DNA of 20,432 bases from Stagnihabitans sp038323315 (GTDB taxonomy: Bacteria; Pseudomonadota; Alphaproteobacteria; Rhodobacterales; Rhodobacteraceae), in assembly GCA_038323315.1 (NCBI GenBank), contig JBBQGU010000022.1, forward strand, positions 1 to 20,432, read 5' to 3'. Under the pieces are notes generated by a model, which was not told where the DNA came from, ran no database searches, and worked only from the letters and a program-made list of their open reading frames with translations. Below, in pieces: positions 1 to 7,386 of this stretch. The position numbers and the translations under genes were made by a program. Each line of letters begins with the position of its first letter. Positions within the stretch are counted from its first letter, which is position 1.

Positions 1-337
1 GCACCACGCCGATGGACACACACCAGTTATGCGCGCCATGCAGAAAGTTCGAGGTGCCGTCCAGCGGATCGACACACCACACCGTCGCCGCCGCCTCGGG
101 CCCCGCGCGGCCCTGCTCCTCACCCAGCAGACCATCCGCCGGGAACGCCGCCGACAGCATGTCAAAGATCACCACCTCCGCCTCGCGGTCGGCCTGCGAG
201 ACAAAATCATTTCGCCCCTTCTGGTCGATCACCAGCAACTCGCGCCGCGCATAATGCTCCAGCAGCAACCGCCCTCCGGCCCGCGCCGCCGTCATCGCCA
301 CACCCATACGCGCTTGCAGCGCCGCATTGCTCATCAT
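1..337 (-). CDS. Inositol monophosphatase family protein (5' part, runs off the window edge)
   Basis: This is the first 112 codons of a minus-strand gene whose 3' end lies outside the window. The family hydrolyses phosphate monoesters such as inositol-1-phosphate or 3'-phosphoadenosine-5'-phosphate with Mg2+ or Li+-sensitive metal chemistry in the cytoplasm. Seen in the sequence: the GEE metal-binding segment (residues 72-74) and the diagnostic WCVDPLDGTSNF motif (residues 87-98, with D90 and D93 as metal ligands). The start was chosen at 337 because an AAGGAG ribosome binding site (complement of 345-350) lies 7 nt upstream; a second ATG follows at once at 334. The substrate (inositol phosphate, histidinol phosphate or PAP) cannot be decided from this fragment. 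It is divergent from the ThDP enzyme gene, and a 20-bp tandem repeat begins directly behind its ribosome binding site. Confidence 0.85.
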   Translation of the reverse strand, partial: MMSNAALQARMGVAMTAARAGGRLLLEHYARRELLVIDQKGRNDFVSQADREAEVVIFDMLSAAFPADGLLGEEQGRAGPEAAATVWCVDPLDGTSNFLHGAHNWCVSIGVV

Positions 338-350
338 CCTGTCGCTCCTT

Positions 351-430
351 GTCCTGGTCACGGCCAGTCTGTCCTGGTCACGGCCAGTCTGTCTTGGTCA
401 CAGCCAGTCTGTCCTGTTCAAGGCCAGTCT
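351..430. repeat. Four tandem copies of a 20-bp repeat in a divergent intergenic region
   Basis: Copies lie at 351-370, 371-390, 391-410 and 411-430, with unit GTCCTGGTCACGGCCAGTCT. Copies 1 and 2 are identical; copies 3 and 4 each differ at two positions. Copies 1 and 2 contain a dyad CTGG-N6-CCAG. A degenerate fifth unit may follow at 431-450. A 20-bp period is not a multiple of three, so this is not a coding repeat. It sits in the leader or promoter of the phosphatase gene on the minus strand, 200 bp upstream of the ThDP enzyme gene. Binding-site array and plain slippage expansion are both possible. Confidence 0.9.
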
Positions 431-633
431 GGACTTGGACTGGACCAGTTGCAATTGAACCCGGCAATTTTCAGGCCCGTTTGCAAGTCACCGCGCATGC
501 GCCCCAACCCAGATGCACAGCCGCCACCCTGATCGCCGCGAAAAACTGGGGCCGCCCCGCCTTTCCCGGTTTTCCCGCCACCCGACACAGTGCAATGTGC
601 CGCAATGCCCGCACATCGCGGGGCAAGGGAATA

Positions 634-2298
634 ATGATGCGCAATGGCGGGCAAGTGCTGGTACAATCCCTGGTCGCTTTGGGCGCGACAAAAGCCTTTG
701 GCGTGCCGGGCGAAAGCTATCTGGCCGTGCTGGACGCCCTGCACGACACCCAAGGCCGTCTGGATTTCATCAACTGCCGCAACGAGGGCGGCGCCGCCTT
801 CATGGCCGCCGCCTGGGGCAAGCTGACCGGCCAGCCCGGTATCTGCATGGTGACGCGCGGCCCCGGCGTCACCAACGCCGCCATCGGCATCCACACTGCC
901 ATGCAGGACTCGGCTCCGATGATCGTCTTTGTCGGTCAGGTCGGCACCGACCTGCGCGGGCGCGAGGCGTTTCAGGAACTGGACTACCGCGCCGTTTTTG
1001 CCACCATGGCCAAATGGGTGGTCGAGATTGACGACGTGAACCGCCTGCCCGAACTGCTCGCGCGCGCCTGGACCACCGCCCTGACTGGCCGTCCCGGCCC
1101 GGTCGTGGTCGCGCTGCCCGAGGATATGCTGATCCGCCTGACCGACGCCCTACCCCTGACCCACGCCGCCCACATCCACGAACCCGCCCCCACTCCGCAA
1201 GCCACCAAAGAAGCCCTTACCCTCTTGGCCAACGCCCAACGCCCCCTGATCCTGATCGGCGGCATCAACTGGACCCATGAAGGCCGCACCGCCCTGCACC
1301 ACTTCGCCGAGGTCAGTGACATGCCCGTCATCGCTGCCTTCCGCTATCAGGACCGCTTCAACAACCACTCGCCCTGTTATGCGGGCGAGGCTGGCGTCGG
1401 CATGCCCCCGCATGTCAAAGCCCTGATCCGCGACGCCGACGTGATCCTGGCCGTCAACGTCCGGTTTGGCGAGATGACCACCGATGCCTACACCCTGCTG
1501 GACGTGCCCACCCCCAAACAAACCCTGATCCATGTCCACGGCTCTGACCGGGAAATCGGCAAGATCTACCAACCCGCATTGGGCATCCAGTCCGGCCCCA
1601 ACGCGTTCTTCGCCGCCCTTCACCCCGTCCGGGGCCCTTGGGGACACTGGCGCGCACAGGCCCGCACAGGCTACGACTCCAGCCTGAAGGCCCCGCCGCA
1701 ACCGTCGCCTGTCGACATGATGGCGGTCACGGAACACTTGCGCGCCACTCTGCCGGATGACGTCATCCTGACCAATGGTGCAGGCAACTTCACCGTCTGG
1801 CCCAACAAATTCTTTCCCTTCGGCCCCAATGCCCGCCTGCTGGCCCCCCAGTCCGGTGCGATGGGCTATGGCCTGCCCGCCGCCATCGCCGCCAAGATCG
1901 CCCATCCTGACCGCACCGTCGTCTGCTTTTCCGGGGATGGCGATTTTCAGATGACCTTGCAGGAACTTGCCACCGCCGCGCAGCACAACGCCCAGCCCAT
2001 CGTGCTGATTCTGAACAACGGCATCTACGGCACCATCCGCGCCCATCAGGAACGCGCCTACCCCACCCGAGTTTCCGCCACCGACATGATCAACCCCGAT
2101 TTCGTGATGCTGGCCCGCGCCTACGGCTTCCACGCCGAACACGTCGCTCAGACCGGCGATTTCCCCGCCGCCTTTGCCCGCGCCCTTGCCTCGAAAACCG
2201 GAGCCGTCCTGGACCTTGATATCTCACCCGAGGCATTGACCCCGCGTCAGACCCTGTCACAGATGCGCGCGGCAGGGTTGGCGGCGCAGCAGGGGTGA
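634..2298 (+). CDS. Thiamine diphosphate-dependent enzyme, acetolactate synthase large subunit-like
   Basis: Protein of 554 aa with the three-domain layout of the acetolactate synthase / pyruvate oxidase / benzoylformate decarboxylase superfamily. The N-terminal Pyr domain has the catalytic glutamate in VPGES (E27) and the GPGVTNA segment. The C-terminal PP domain has the ThDP/Mg motif GDGDFQM (from residue 434) running to ILNN (residues 459-462). The start was set at ATG 634; an AAGGGA ribosome binding site (625-630) is only 3 nt upstream, so the adjacent ATG at 637 is equally likely. The longer upstream frame crosses the tandem repeats and is not credible. No small regulatory subunit gene lies nearby, and the neighbours are an FAD oxidoreductase 4 nt downstream and a Rieske demethylase pair. 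A catabolic lyase or carboligase role is therefore more likely than branched-chain amino acid synthesis. The substrate is unknown. Confidence 0.85.
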   Translation: MMRNGGQVLVQSLVALGATKAFGVPGESYLAVLDALHDTQGRLDFINCRNEGGAAFMAAAWGKLTGQPGICMVTRGPGVTNAAIGIHTAMQDSAPMIVFVGQVGTDLRGREAFQELDYRAVFATMAKWVVEIDDVNRLPELLARAWTTALTGRPGPVVVALPEDMLIRLTDALPLTHAAHIHEPAPTPQATKEALTLLANAQRPLILIGGINWTHEGRTALHHFAEVSDMPVIAAFRYQDRFNNHSPCYAGEAGVGMPPHVKALIRDADVILAVNVRFGEMTTDAYTLLDVPTPKQTLIHVHGSDREIGKIYQPALGIQSGPNAFFAALHPVRGPWGHWRAQARTGYDSSLKAPPQPSPVDMMAVTEHLRATLPDDVILTNGAGNFTVWPNKFFPFGPNARLLAPQSGAMGYGLPAAIAAKIAHPDRTVVCFSGDGDFQMTLQELATAAQHNAQPIVLILNNGIYGTIRAHQERAYPTRVSATDMINPDFVMLARAYGFHAEHVAQTGDFPAAFARALASKTGAVLDLDISPEALTPRQTLSQMRAAGLAAQQG

Positions 2299-2302
2299 CA
2301 AG

Positions 2303-3511
2303 GTGAAATCAAGCTATGATGTGGTGGTGATCGGCGGGGCCGTCATCGGCTCGGCCGTCGCCTATTTCCTGACCCAGAACCCCGATTTCAACGGCTCGGT
2401 TCTGGTCGTCGAACGCGACCCCGCCTACCGCTTTGCCTCGACCTCGCTCTCCGCCGCCTCGATCCGCACCCAGTTTTCCAATGCGGTCAATGTCAGGATC
2501 AGCCAGTTCGGATCAACCTTCATCCAGAACTTTGCCGAAACCATGCAGGTCAAGGGCGAGGCCAGGCCCGACCTGAACTTTCACCAAGGCGGCTACCTGT
2601 TCCTCGCCGCGACCGACCAGCAGGCCCAAACCCTGCGCGAAAACCATGCCGTCCAACGGGCCTGCGGCGCAGATACCGTCCTGTGGGACCAAGCCGAACT
2701 GCATCAGGCGTTCCCGCACCTGAACGTGGACGACATTCAGCTCGCCTCGTATGGCCGCTCGGGCGAGGGGTGGTTTTCCAACACCGGCCTGTTGAACGGC
2801 TTCAAGGCCAAGGCCCGCGACCTCGGGGCGACCTATGTGAACGACGAAGTCGTGGCGATTGCCCATACCGCCACCCAGGTCAACGCCGTCACCCTGAAAT
2901 CGGGTGCGACGATCCAAGCCGGAACCATCGTCAACGCCTCCGGCCCCCGCGCCGCCCAGACCGCCCGGATGGCCGGGCTGACTGTCCCGGTCGAACCCCG
3001 CAAACGCACCCTGTTCGTCTATGACTGCGCCCGAAGCCCCGAAGGCAGCGCCACCGTCAACCAAGGCCGCCTGCCCCTGATGATAGACCCCACCGGCACC
3101 TTCTGCCGCCCCGAGGGTCGCTTTTTCCTGACCGGTTGCCCCCCGCTCGACGACCCCGCCGCCACCTATGACGATTTCGAACCGAGGTACGAGGAGTTCG
3201 AGGATATCATCTGGCCCGCCCTCGCCCATCGGGCAAAGGGGTTCGAGGCGATCAAGGTCGTCAACCAATGGGCCGGCCATTACGACTTCAACACCCTGGA
3301 CCACAACCTGATCGTGGGCCGCCACAGCCAAGTCACCAACTTCATCTTCGCCAACGGCTTCTCCGGCCACGGGTTGCAACAAGGCCCCGCCGCAGGCCGC
3401 GCCGTATCGGAATTGATCACCTACAACCGATTTCGCACGCTGGACCTGACCGAAGTCGGCTATGAACGCATCGCGGCAAACCGCCCATTCCTTGAAAAGG
3501 CCGTGATCTGA
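2303..3511 (+). CDS. FAD-dependent oxidoreductase, DAO family (FOXRED1/sarcosine-dehydrogenase-like)
   Basis: Protein of 402 aa with an N-terminal Rossmann FAD site VVVIGGAVIGSAVAYFL (alanine replaces the third glycine of the usual GGG) and the ribose-binding acid in VVERD. Further matches to the FOXRED1 branch of the DAO family are STSLSAASIRTQFS, the HQGGYLFLA stretch, the LASYGRSGEGWF segment, and a C-terminal NGFSGHGLQQGPAAGRAVSEL FAD-closing motif. The family oxidises C-N bonds of secondary or tertiary amines such as sarcosine and dimethylglycine; the particular amine is not known here. The start is a GTG four bases after the stop of the ThDP gene, with AGGGG (2291-2295) as ribosome binding site inside that gene's end, so the two are almost certainly cotranscribed and translationally coupled. 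No signal peptide is seen, so it is cytoplasmic. Confidence 0.87.
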   Translation: MKSSYDVVVIGGAVIGSAVAYFLTQNPDFNGSVLVVERDPAYRFASTSLSAASIRTQFSNAVNVRISQFGSTFIQNFAETMQVKGEARPDLNFHQGGYLFLAATDQQAQTLRENHAVQRACGADTVLWDQAELHQAFPHLNVDDIQLASYGRSGEGWFSNTGLLNGFKAKARDLGATYVNDEVVAIAHTATQVNAVTLKSGATIQAGTIVNASGPRAAQTARMAGLTVPVEPRKRTLFVYDCARSPEGSATVNQGRLPLMIDPTGTFCRPEGRFFLTGCPPLDDPAATYDDFEPRYEEFEDIIWPALAHRAKGFEAIKVVNQWAGHYDFNTLDHNLIVGRHSQVTNFIFANGFSGHGLQQGPAAGRAVSELITYNRFRTLDLTEVGYERIAANRPFLEKAVI

Positions 3512-3593
3512 CCGGGAAACGGATCACAACCACCTCGCCCTAACCTTGCACTGCCCCAATCGCTCCCTAAATCAAGCGAAAGGATGCCCCGAA

Positions 3594-4775
3594 ATGACCC
3601 TCCTCCGTCTCGCCCTCGCCACCCTGATCGCCCTGCCGAGCTTGGCCTTCGCTCAAGACTTCAACGCCACACCACCCAACGCCGCCGGTCAAACCCCGGC
3701 CTTCCAAGGCCAGACCCGCGCGCCTGTGATGGATGCAGGCGTGACCCTGAACCGTCAGGTCGTGGTCGACGGTCTGGAAAACCCCTGGGGCATGGATCTG
3801 TTGCCGGATGGCGCGTGGATCGTCACCGAACGACCGGGCCGGATGCGCATCGTCAGCCCGGACGGCACCCTGTCCGCCCCCATCGCAGGCCTGCCCCAGG
3901 TCGATGCGCGCGGTCAGGGCGGCCTGCTGGACGTCGCTGTCCGCCCCGATTTCGCCCAGACCCGCCGTGTCTGGTGGACCTTTGCCGAGCCGCGCGGCAA
4001 TGGCCGCAACTCGACCTCGGTCGGCACCGGCACGCTGTCGGCGGATGGCACGCAGATGACCGACGCACGGGTGATCTTCCGTCAGGAACCCGCATGGGCC
4101 TCGCAGCAACATTTCGGCTCGCGGCTGGTGTTCGACCCCAAAGGCGCTCTGTTTGTCACGACCGGAGAACGCTCGCTGCGCCAACCCCAGCAACTGGCAC
4201 AGGATGTGTCGACCCATCTGGGCAAGGTTCTGCGGATCAACCCTGAGGGCGGCGCTGCCAATGGCAACCCCGCCATCCCCGGCGGTCAGCCCGAGATCTG
4301 GTCCTATGGCCACCGCAACCTGCAGGCTGCCGCCCTCGGCCCCGACGGCGCGCTGTGGACGGTCGAACACGGTCCCCAAGGCGGGGACGAGTTGAACCGG
4401 CCTGCACCGGGCAAGAACTATGGTTGGCCGATCATCACCTACGGTCAGGATTACAGCGGCGCGCCGATGGGCCGGGGCCTGACCGCACTGGACGGGATGG
4501 AGCAGCCCGTCTATTACTGGGACCCCGTGATCGCCCCCAGCGGTCTGGTGTTTTATGACGGCGCAATGTTCCCCGATTGGCAGGGCAGCGCCTTGATCGG
4601 CGGGCTTGGCGCCCAATCCCTCGTGCGACTGGAGTTGACCGGCGACCGCGTCACCGGCGAGGCGCGCTATTTCGAAGGCGAGGATCGCATCCGCGACATT
4701 GCTGTCGCGCCGGATGGTGCCGTAATGATCCTGACTGATTCAGACAACGGTGCCCTGATCCGCGTCACGCCTTGA
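3594..4775 (+). CDS. Secreted PQQ-dependent sugar dehydrogenase (YliI/Asd-type, GSDH beta-propeller)
   Basis: Protein of 393 aa beginning with a clear Sec signal peptide (MTLLRLALATLIALPSLAFA, cleavage before or just after Q21). The mature part is a six-bladed beta-propeller of the glucose/sorbosone dehydrogenase family. Family landmarks are ENPWGMDLLPDG, VTERPGRMRIV, GQGGLLDVAV, the VEHGPQGGDELN block and GKNYGWPIITYG. These periplasmic enzymes oxidise aldose sugars using PQQ. The start was chosen at ATG 3594 because it begins the signal peptide and has a GAAAGGA ribosome binding site (3578-3584) 9 nt upstream; an in-frame ATG at 3546 would bury the signal. It lies 82 nt after the FAD oxidoreductase in the same direction, so it may belong to that operon or have its own promoter. 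A sugar dehydrogenase has no obvious role in amine catabolism. Confidence 0.88.
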   Translation: MTLLRLALATLIALPSLAFAQDFNATPPNAAGQTPAFQGQTRAPVMDAGVTLNRQVVVDGLENPWGMDLLPDGAWIVTERPGRMRIVSPDGTLSAPIAGLPQVDARGQGGLLDVAVRPDFAQTRRVWWTFAEPRGNGRNSTSVGTGTLSADGTQMTDARVIFRQEPAWASQQHFGSRLVFDPKGALFVTTGERSLRQPQQLAQDVSTHLGKVLRINPEGGAANGNPAIPGGQPEIWSYGHRNLQAAALGPDGALWTVEHGPQGGDELNRPAPGKNYGWPIITYGQDYSGAPMGRGLTALDGMEQPVYYWDPVIAPSGLVFYDGAMFPDWQGSALIGGLGAQSLVRLELTGDRVTGEARYFEGEDRIRDIAVAPDGAVMILTDSDNGALIRVTP

Positions 4776-4884
4776 ACCTGCGACCCCCAACCCCCGCAGC
4801 GTCGAAAAGCGAGCCAATCAGGTCGCAAGTGCGCCACGAAGCCCCGCGCCATCTGTCAAAGTCCGCTGCACCAGGTAACTGACT

Positions 4885-4900
4885 CATGCGGGGAGGCATG
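4885..4900. promoter_or_regulatory. Small inverted repeat in the leader of the Rieske oxygenase gene
   Basis: CATGC (4885-4889) and GCATG (4896-4900) form a perfect 5-bp dyad with a 6-nt spacer, 17 nt before the ATG at 4918. It could be an operator half-site pair or a leader hairpin. The arms are short and chance occurrence in GC-rich DNA is possible. The rest of the 142-nt spacer shows no convincing promoter by eye. Confidence 0.25.
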
Positions 4901-4917
4901 GGCAAAAAGAGGTCCAG

Positions 4918-6156
4918 ATGCTGAGCCAATCCGACACCCACAGCCGCCTGATGGCGCGCCGCCCCAAATTTGCGCTGGAACGTGACCTGTACTGCGACCC
5001 GGGCGTGTTCGATCTGGACCTGCACCAGATCTTCTACCGCGAATGGCTGTTCGCCGTGCCCAGCCCGCAACTGGACAAGACGGGTGCCTATGTCACGATG
5101 CAAGTCGGCGACTATCCGGTGATTATCGTGCGCGGTGCCGACGCCCGCATCCGCGCCTTTCACAATGTCTGCCGCCATCGGGGTCAGCGCCTGTGCAGCA
5201 AAGAGCAGGGCGGCGTCGCCAGACTGGTCTGCCCCTATCACCAATGGACCTATGACCTCGACGGCAAACTGCTCTATGCACGCGAGATGGGCGAGGCCTT
5301 TGACGCCTCGGCCTATGGCCTGAAAAAGGTGCATTGCGTCGATCTGGGCGGCATGGTGTTTGTCTGCCTGGCCGGCATGCCGCCGCCGATTGCCGATCTG
5401 GCGAAAAGCCTGATCACCTACCTCGCCCCCAGCGGCCTCGCCGATGCCAAGGTCGCCCACACCTCGACCATCGTCGAAAAGGGCAACTGGAAACTGGTGA
5501 TCGAGAATAACCGCGAATGCTATCACTGTTCCGGCTCTCACCCCTCGCTCTGCCGCACCTTTTCGGACAATCCCAAGATGGCGTCCATGTCCGGCCCGCA
5601 AGAGGCGAGCCCCGAAATCATGGCGCATTGGTCGCGGTGCGAGGCGGCTGGCCTGCCCTCGCGCTTTGTCCACCACCCCGAATTTCAATGGCGTCTGGCC
5701 CGCGTGCCCCTGTTGAACAACGCTGAAAGCTACACAATGTCGACCAAGGCAGCCGTCGCCAAGCGTCTGGGCAAGATGCCGTTCAACGATGCGGGCAGCC
5801 TGCTGTTCTATCACTATCCCAACACATGGAACCACTTTCTGGGCGACCACGCGATCACCTTCCGCGTCCTGCCGGTCAGCGCCACCGAAACCGCCGTCAC
5901 GACGACCTGGCTGGTCCACAAGGATGCGGTCGAGGGCGTCGATTACGACCTGCCAAACCTGACCGAGGTCTGGATGAACACCAATGACGAGGATCGTCAG
6001 GTGGTCGAAGAAAACCAAAAGGGCATCCTGTCCCCCGCCTATGAACCCGGTCCCTATTCGACCGTACATGAGGAAGGCGTGATCCAGTTCGTCGACTGGT
6101 ATTGCCACCTGATGGCCGACCGAACCGCGCCGCGCCCCGCCCTGGCGGCAGAATAA
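4918..6156 (+). CDS. Rieske non-heme iron oxygenase alpha subunit, GbcA-like (quaternary amine demethylase)
   Basis: Protein of 412 aa. The N-terminal Rieske domain binds a [2Fe-2S] cluster through C85-x-H87-x17-C105-x2-H108 (CRHRG and CPYHQW boxes). The C-terminal catalytic domain has the mononuclear iron site in NNRECYHCSGSH (H203 and H208) with the third ligand expected at D359 in NDEDRQVVEENQKG. The sequence fits the glycine betaine / proline betaine (GbcA, Stc2) branch better than true aromatic-ring dioxygenases, and no beta subunit gene follows. Members of this branch oxidise an N-methyl group with O2, releasing formaldehyde. Electrons would come from the reductase encoded one base downstream. 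The start ATG 4918 is preceded by AAGAGG. The substrate could be glycine betaine, stachydrine, carnitine-type or another N-methylated compound. Confidence 0.88.
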   Translation: MLSQSDTHSRLMARRPKFALERDLYCDPGVFDLDLHQIFYREWLFAVPSPQLDKTGAYVTMQVGDYPVIIVRGADARIRAFHNVCRHRGQRLCSKEQGGVARLVCPYHQWTYDLDGKLLYAREMGEAFDASAYGLKKVHCVDLGGMVFVCLAGMPPPIADLAKSLITYLAPSGLADAKVAHTSTIVEKGNWKLVIENNRECYHCSGSHPSLCRTFSDNPKMASMSGPQEASPEIMAHWSRCEAAGLPSRFVHHPEFQWRLARVPLLNNAESYTMSTKAAVAKRLGKMPFNDAGSLLFYHYPNTWNHFLGDHAITFRVLPVSATETAVTTTWLVHKDAVEGVDYDLPNLTEVWMNTNDEDRQVVEENQKGILSPAYEPGPYSTVHEEGVIQFVDWYCHLMADRTAPRPALAAE

Positions 6157-6157
6157 A

Positions 6158-7249
6158 ATGGCACGGACCCGCGCGAACTGGGCCGAGAAGCCCTGGTCGG
6201 ATGACGAGCCTCTGGAATGCGTCATGGTGGTGCCGGAAAACGCCGACACCGCCACCTTCACCTTCCGCGCCCCCTCGGGCGCGTGGTTCGACTATATGCC
6301 CGGGCAGTTCATAACCCTCGACCTGCCCGTCGATGCGAAGAGGGGGGCGGGCGGTAACGTTCAGCGCACCTATACGATGTCATCCAGCCCGTCCCGCCCC
6401 CTGTCGATCTCGATCACCGTCAAGGCGCAGGCCAATTCCACCGGCACCCGATGGATGCTGGAACACCTGAAGCCGGGCGTCAGGATCAAAGCCTACGGCC
6501 CCGCAGGCATCTTCAGCTTTCACCGCCACCCGGCCCGGAAATACCTGTTCGTCTCGGCAGGGTCCGGCATAACCCCCATGATGTCGATGACCATGTGGGC
6601 CTGGGATTCCGGCGAAATGCCCGACATCGTTTTTGTCCATGCCGCCAGACGCCCGTCCGAAATCATCTTCCGCGAACGGCTGGAGCAATTCGCCAACCGC
6701 GTCCCCGGATTGCAACTGCACTTCACCGTCGAACAGCCGGATACCTTCCGCGCCTGGCCCGGCTATCGCGGCCGTCTGAACCAGATCATGCTTGGTCTGA
6801 TGGCCCCCGACTATCTGGAACGGGAAGTGTTCTGCTGTGGCCCCGAACCTTTCATGCAAGGCGTCCGTGACACCCTGATCGCCCTCGGCTTCGACATGAC
6901 CCACTACCATCAGGAAAGCTTTGGCGCGCCCGTCGCGACCGAGGCTGACGCGACCCCGACCACCGACATCACCCCCAACGAACGCGCCCAAGCGCAGGTT
7001 CTGTTCGCCACCAGCAACGTCACCGCCCCCTGCGCCGAAACCGACACCGTGCTTGCGGTGGCCAAACGCGCCGGGCTGAACATCCCCTCGGGCTGCACCT
7101 TTGGTCTGTGCGGCACCTGCAAGATCCGGAAACTGTCGGGCGAGGTGCACATGGTCCACAACGGCGGCATCTCGGATGAAGATATCGCGGCGGGTTATAT
7201 CCTGGCTTGCTGCTCCCATCCCATGGGCCAGATCAGCGTCGCAGTCTGA
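6158..7249 (+). CDS. GbcB-like oxygenase reductase (FAD/NAD(P) domain plus C-terminal [2Fe-2S] ferredoxin)
   Basis: Protein of 363 aa that passes electrons from NAD(P)H through FAD and a plant-type ferredoxin cluster to the Rieske oxygenase. Domains in order: a ferredoxin-reductase FAD barrel with RTYTMSS (residues 70-76), a nucleotide-binding domain with AGSGITPMM and FCCGPEPFM, and a C-terminal ferredoxin domain with C313-x4-C318-x2-C321 and the distal cysteine in LACCSHP (C351). This order (reductase, then ferredoxin) matches GbcB and related hybrid reductases. The ATG starts one base after the TAA of the oxygenase gene, so the two are translationally coupled and form a two-component system. 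An inverted-repeat element lies just downstream. Confidence 0.88.
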   Translation: MARTRANWAEKPWSDDEPLECVMVVPENADTATFTFRAPSGAWFDYMPGQFITLDLPVDAKRGAGGNVQRTYTMSSSPSRPLSISITVKAQANSTGTRWMLEHLKPGVRIKAYGPAGIFSFHRHPARKYLFVSAGSGITPMMSMTMWAWDSGEMPDIVFVHAARRPSEIIFRERLEQFANRVPGLQLHFTVEQPDTFRAWPGYRGRLNQIMLGLMAPDYLEREVFCCGPEPFMQGVRDTLIALGFDMTHYHQESFGAPVATEADATPTTDITPNERAQAQVLFATSNVTAPCAETDTVLAVAKRAGLNIPSGCTFGLCGTCKIRKLSGEVHMVHNGGISDEDIAAGYILACCSHPMGQISVAV

Positions 7250-7262
7250 TCCAATCGCCCTG

Positions 7263-7326
7263 CTCATCCGCCCTTGCAGGCGTCTTCGCTGCCGCCCCAA
7301 CGAAGCGGCCCGCAAGGGCGGATGAG
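7263..7326. repeat. Inverted-repeat element, copy 1 (REPIN-like or structured RNA)
   Basis: Perfect 15-bp arms at 7263-7277 (CTCATCCGCCCTTGC) and 7312-7326 (GCAAGGGCGGATGAG), continued inward by a 3-bp and a 5-bp stem (CTTCG 7284-7288 with CGAAG 7301-7305). Within the right arm GCCC-GCAA-GGGC (7308-7319) forms a hairpin with a GNRA-type loop. The element begins 14 nt after the stop of the reductase gene, but it has no T-run and so is not a standard intrinsic terminator. A second member with different stem sequence but the same boxes lies at 17408-17502. Confidence 0.85.
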
Positions 7327-7386
7327 TGGCTCGCAATCCGGGTGAAAAACCGCCATAAAGGTCCGACGCCACCGGCCAAGGACCCC

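Noticed and set aside
351..430. CRISPR array
   Set aside because: The four units are directly adjacent with no unique spacers, and no cas genes are present.
349..633. Upstream extension of the ThDP enzyme frame through the tandem repeats
   Set aside because: The extension reads out-of-phase repeat sequence and a Pro/Arg-rich stretch, while the usual N-terminus of the family starts at the ATGs at 634/637 with a nearby ribosome binding site.
4779..4827. TGCGACC / GGTCGCA inverted repeat after the sugar dehydrogenase gene as a terminator
   Set aside because: The arms are 7 bp and 35 nt apart, with no T-run; this could easily be chance in GC-rich DNA.
4765..6261. Minus-strand open frame of about 500 codons opposite the Rieske oxygenase gene
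   Set aside because: The plus strand encodes all metal-binding motifs of a Rieske oxygenase; the antisense frame has no family features.
7263..7326. Standard intrinsic terminator after the reductase gene
   Set aside because: The stem is strong but no run of T follows on either strand; its similarity to the element at 17408-17502 points to a repeat family.
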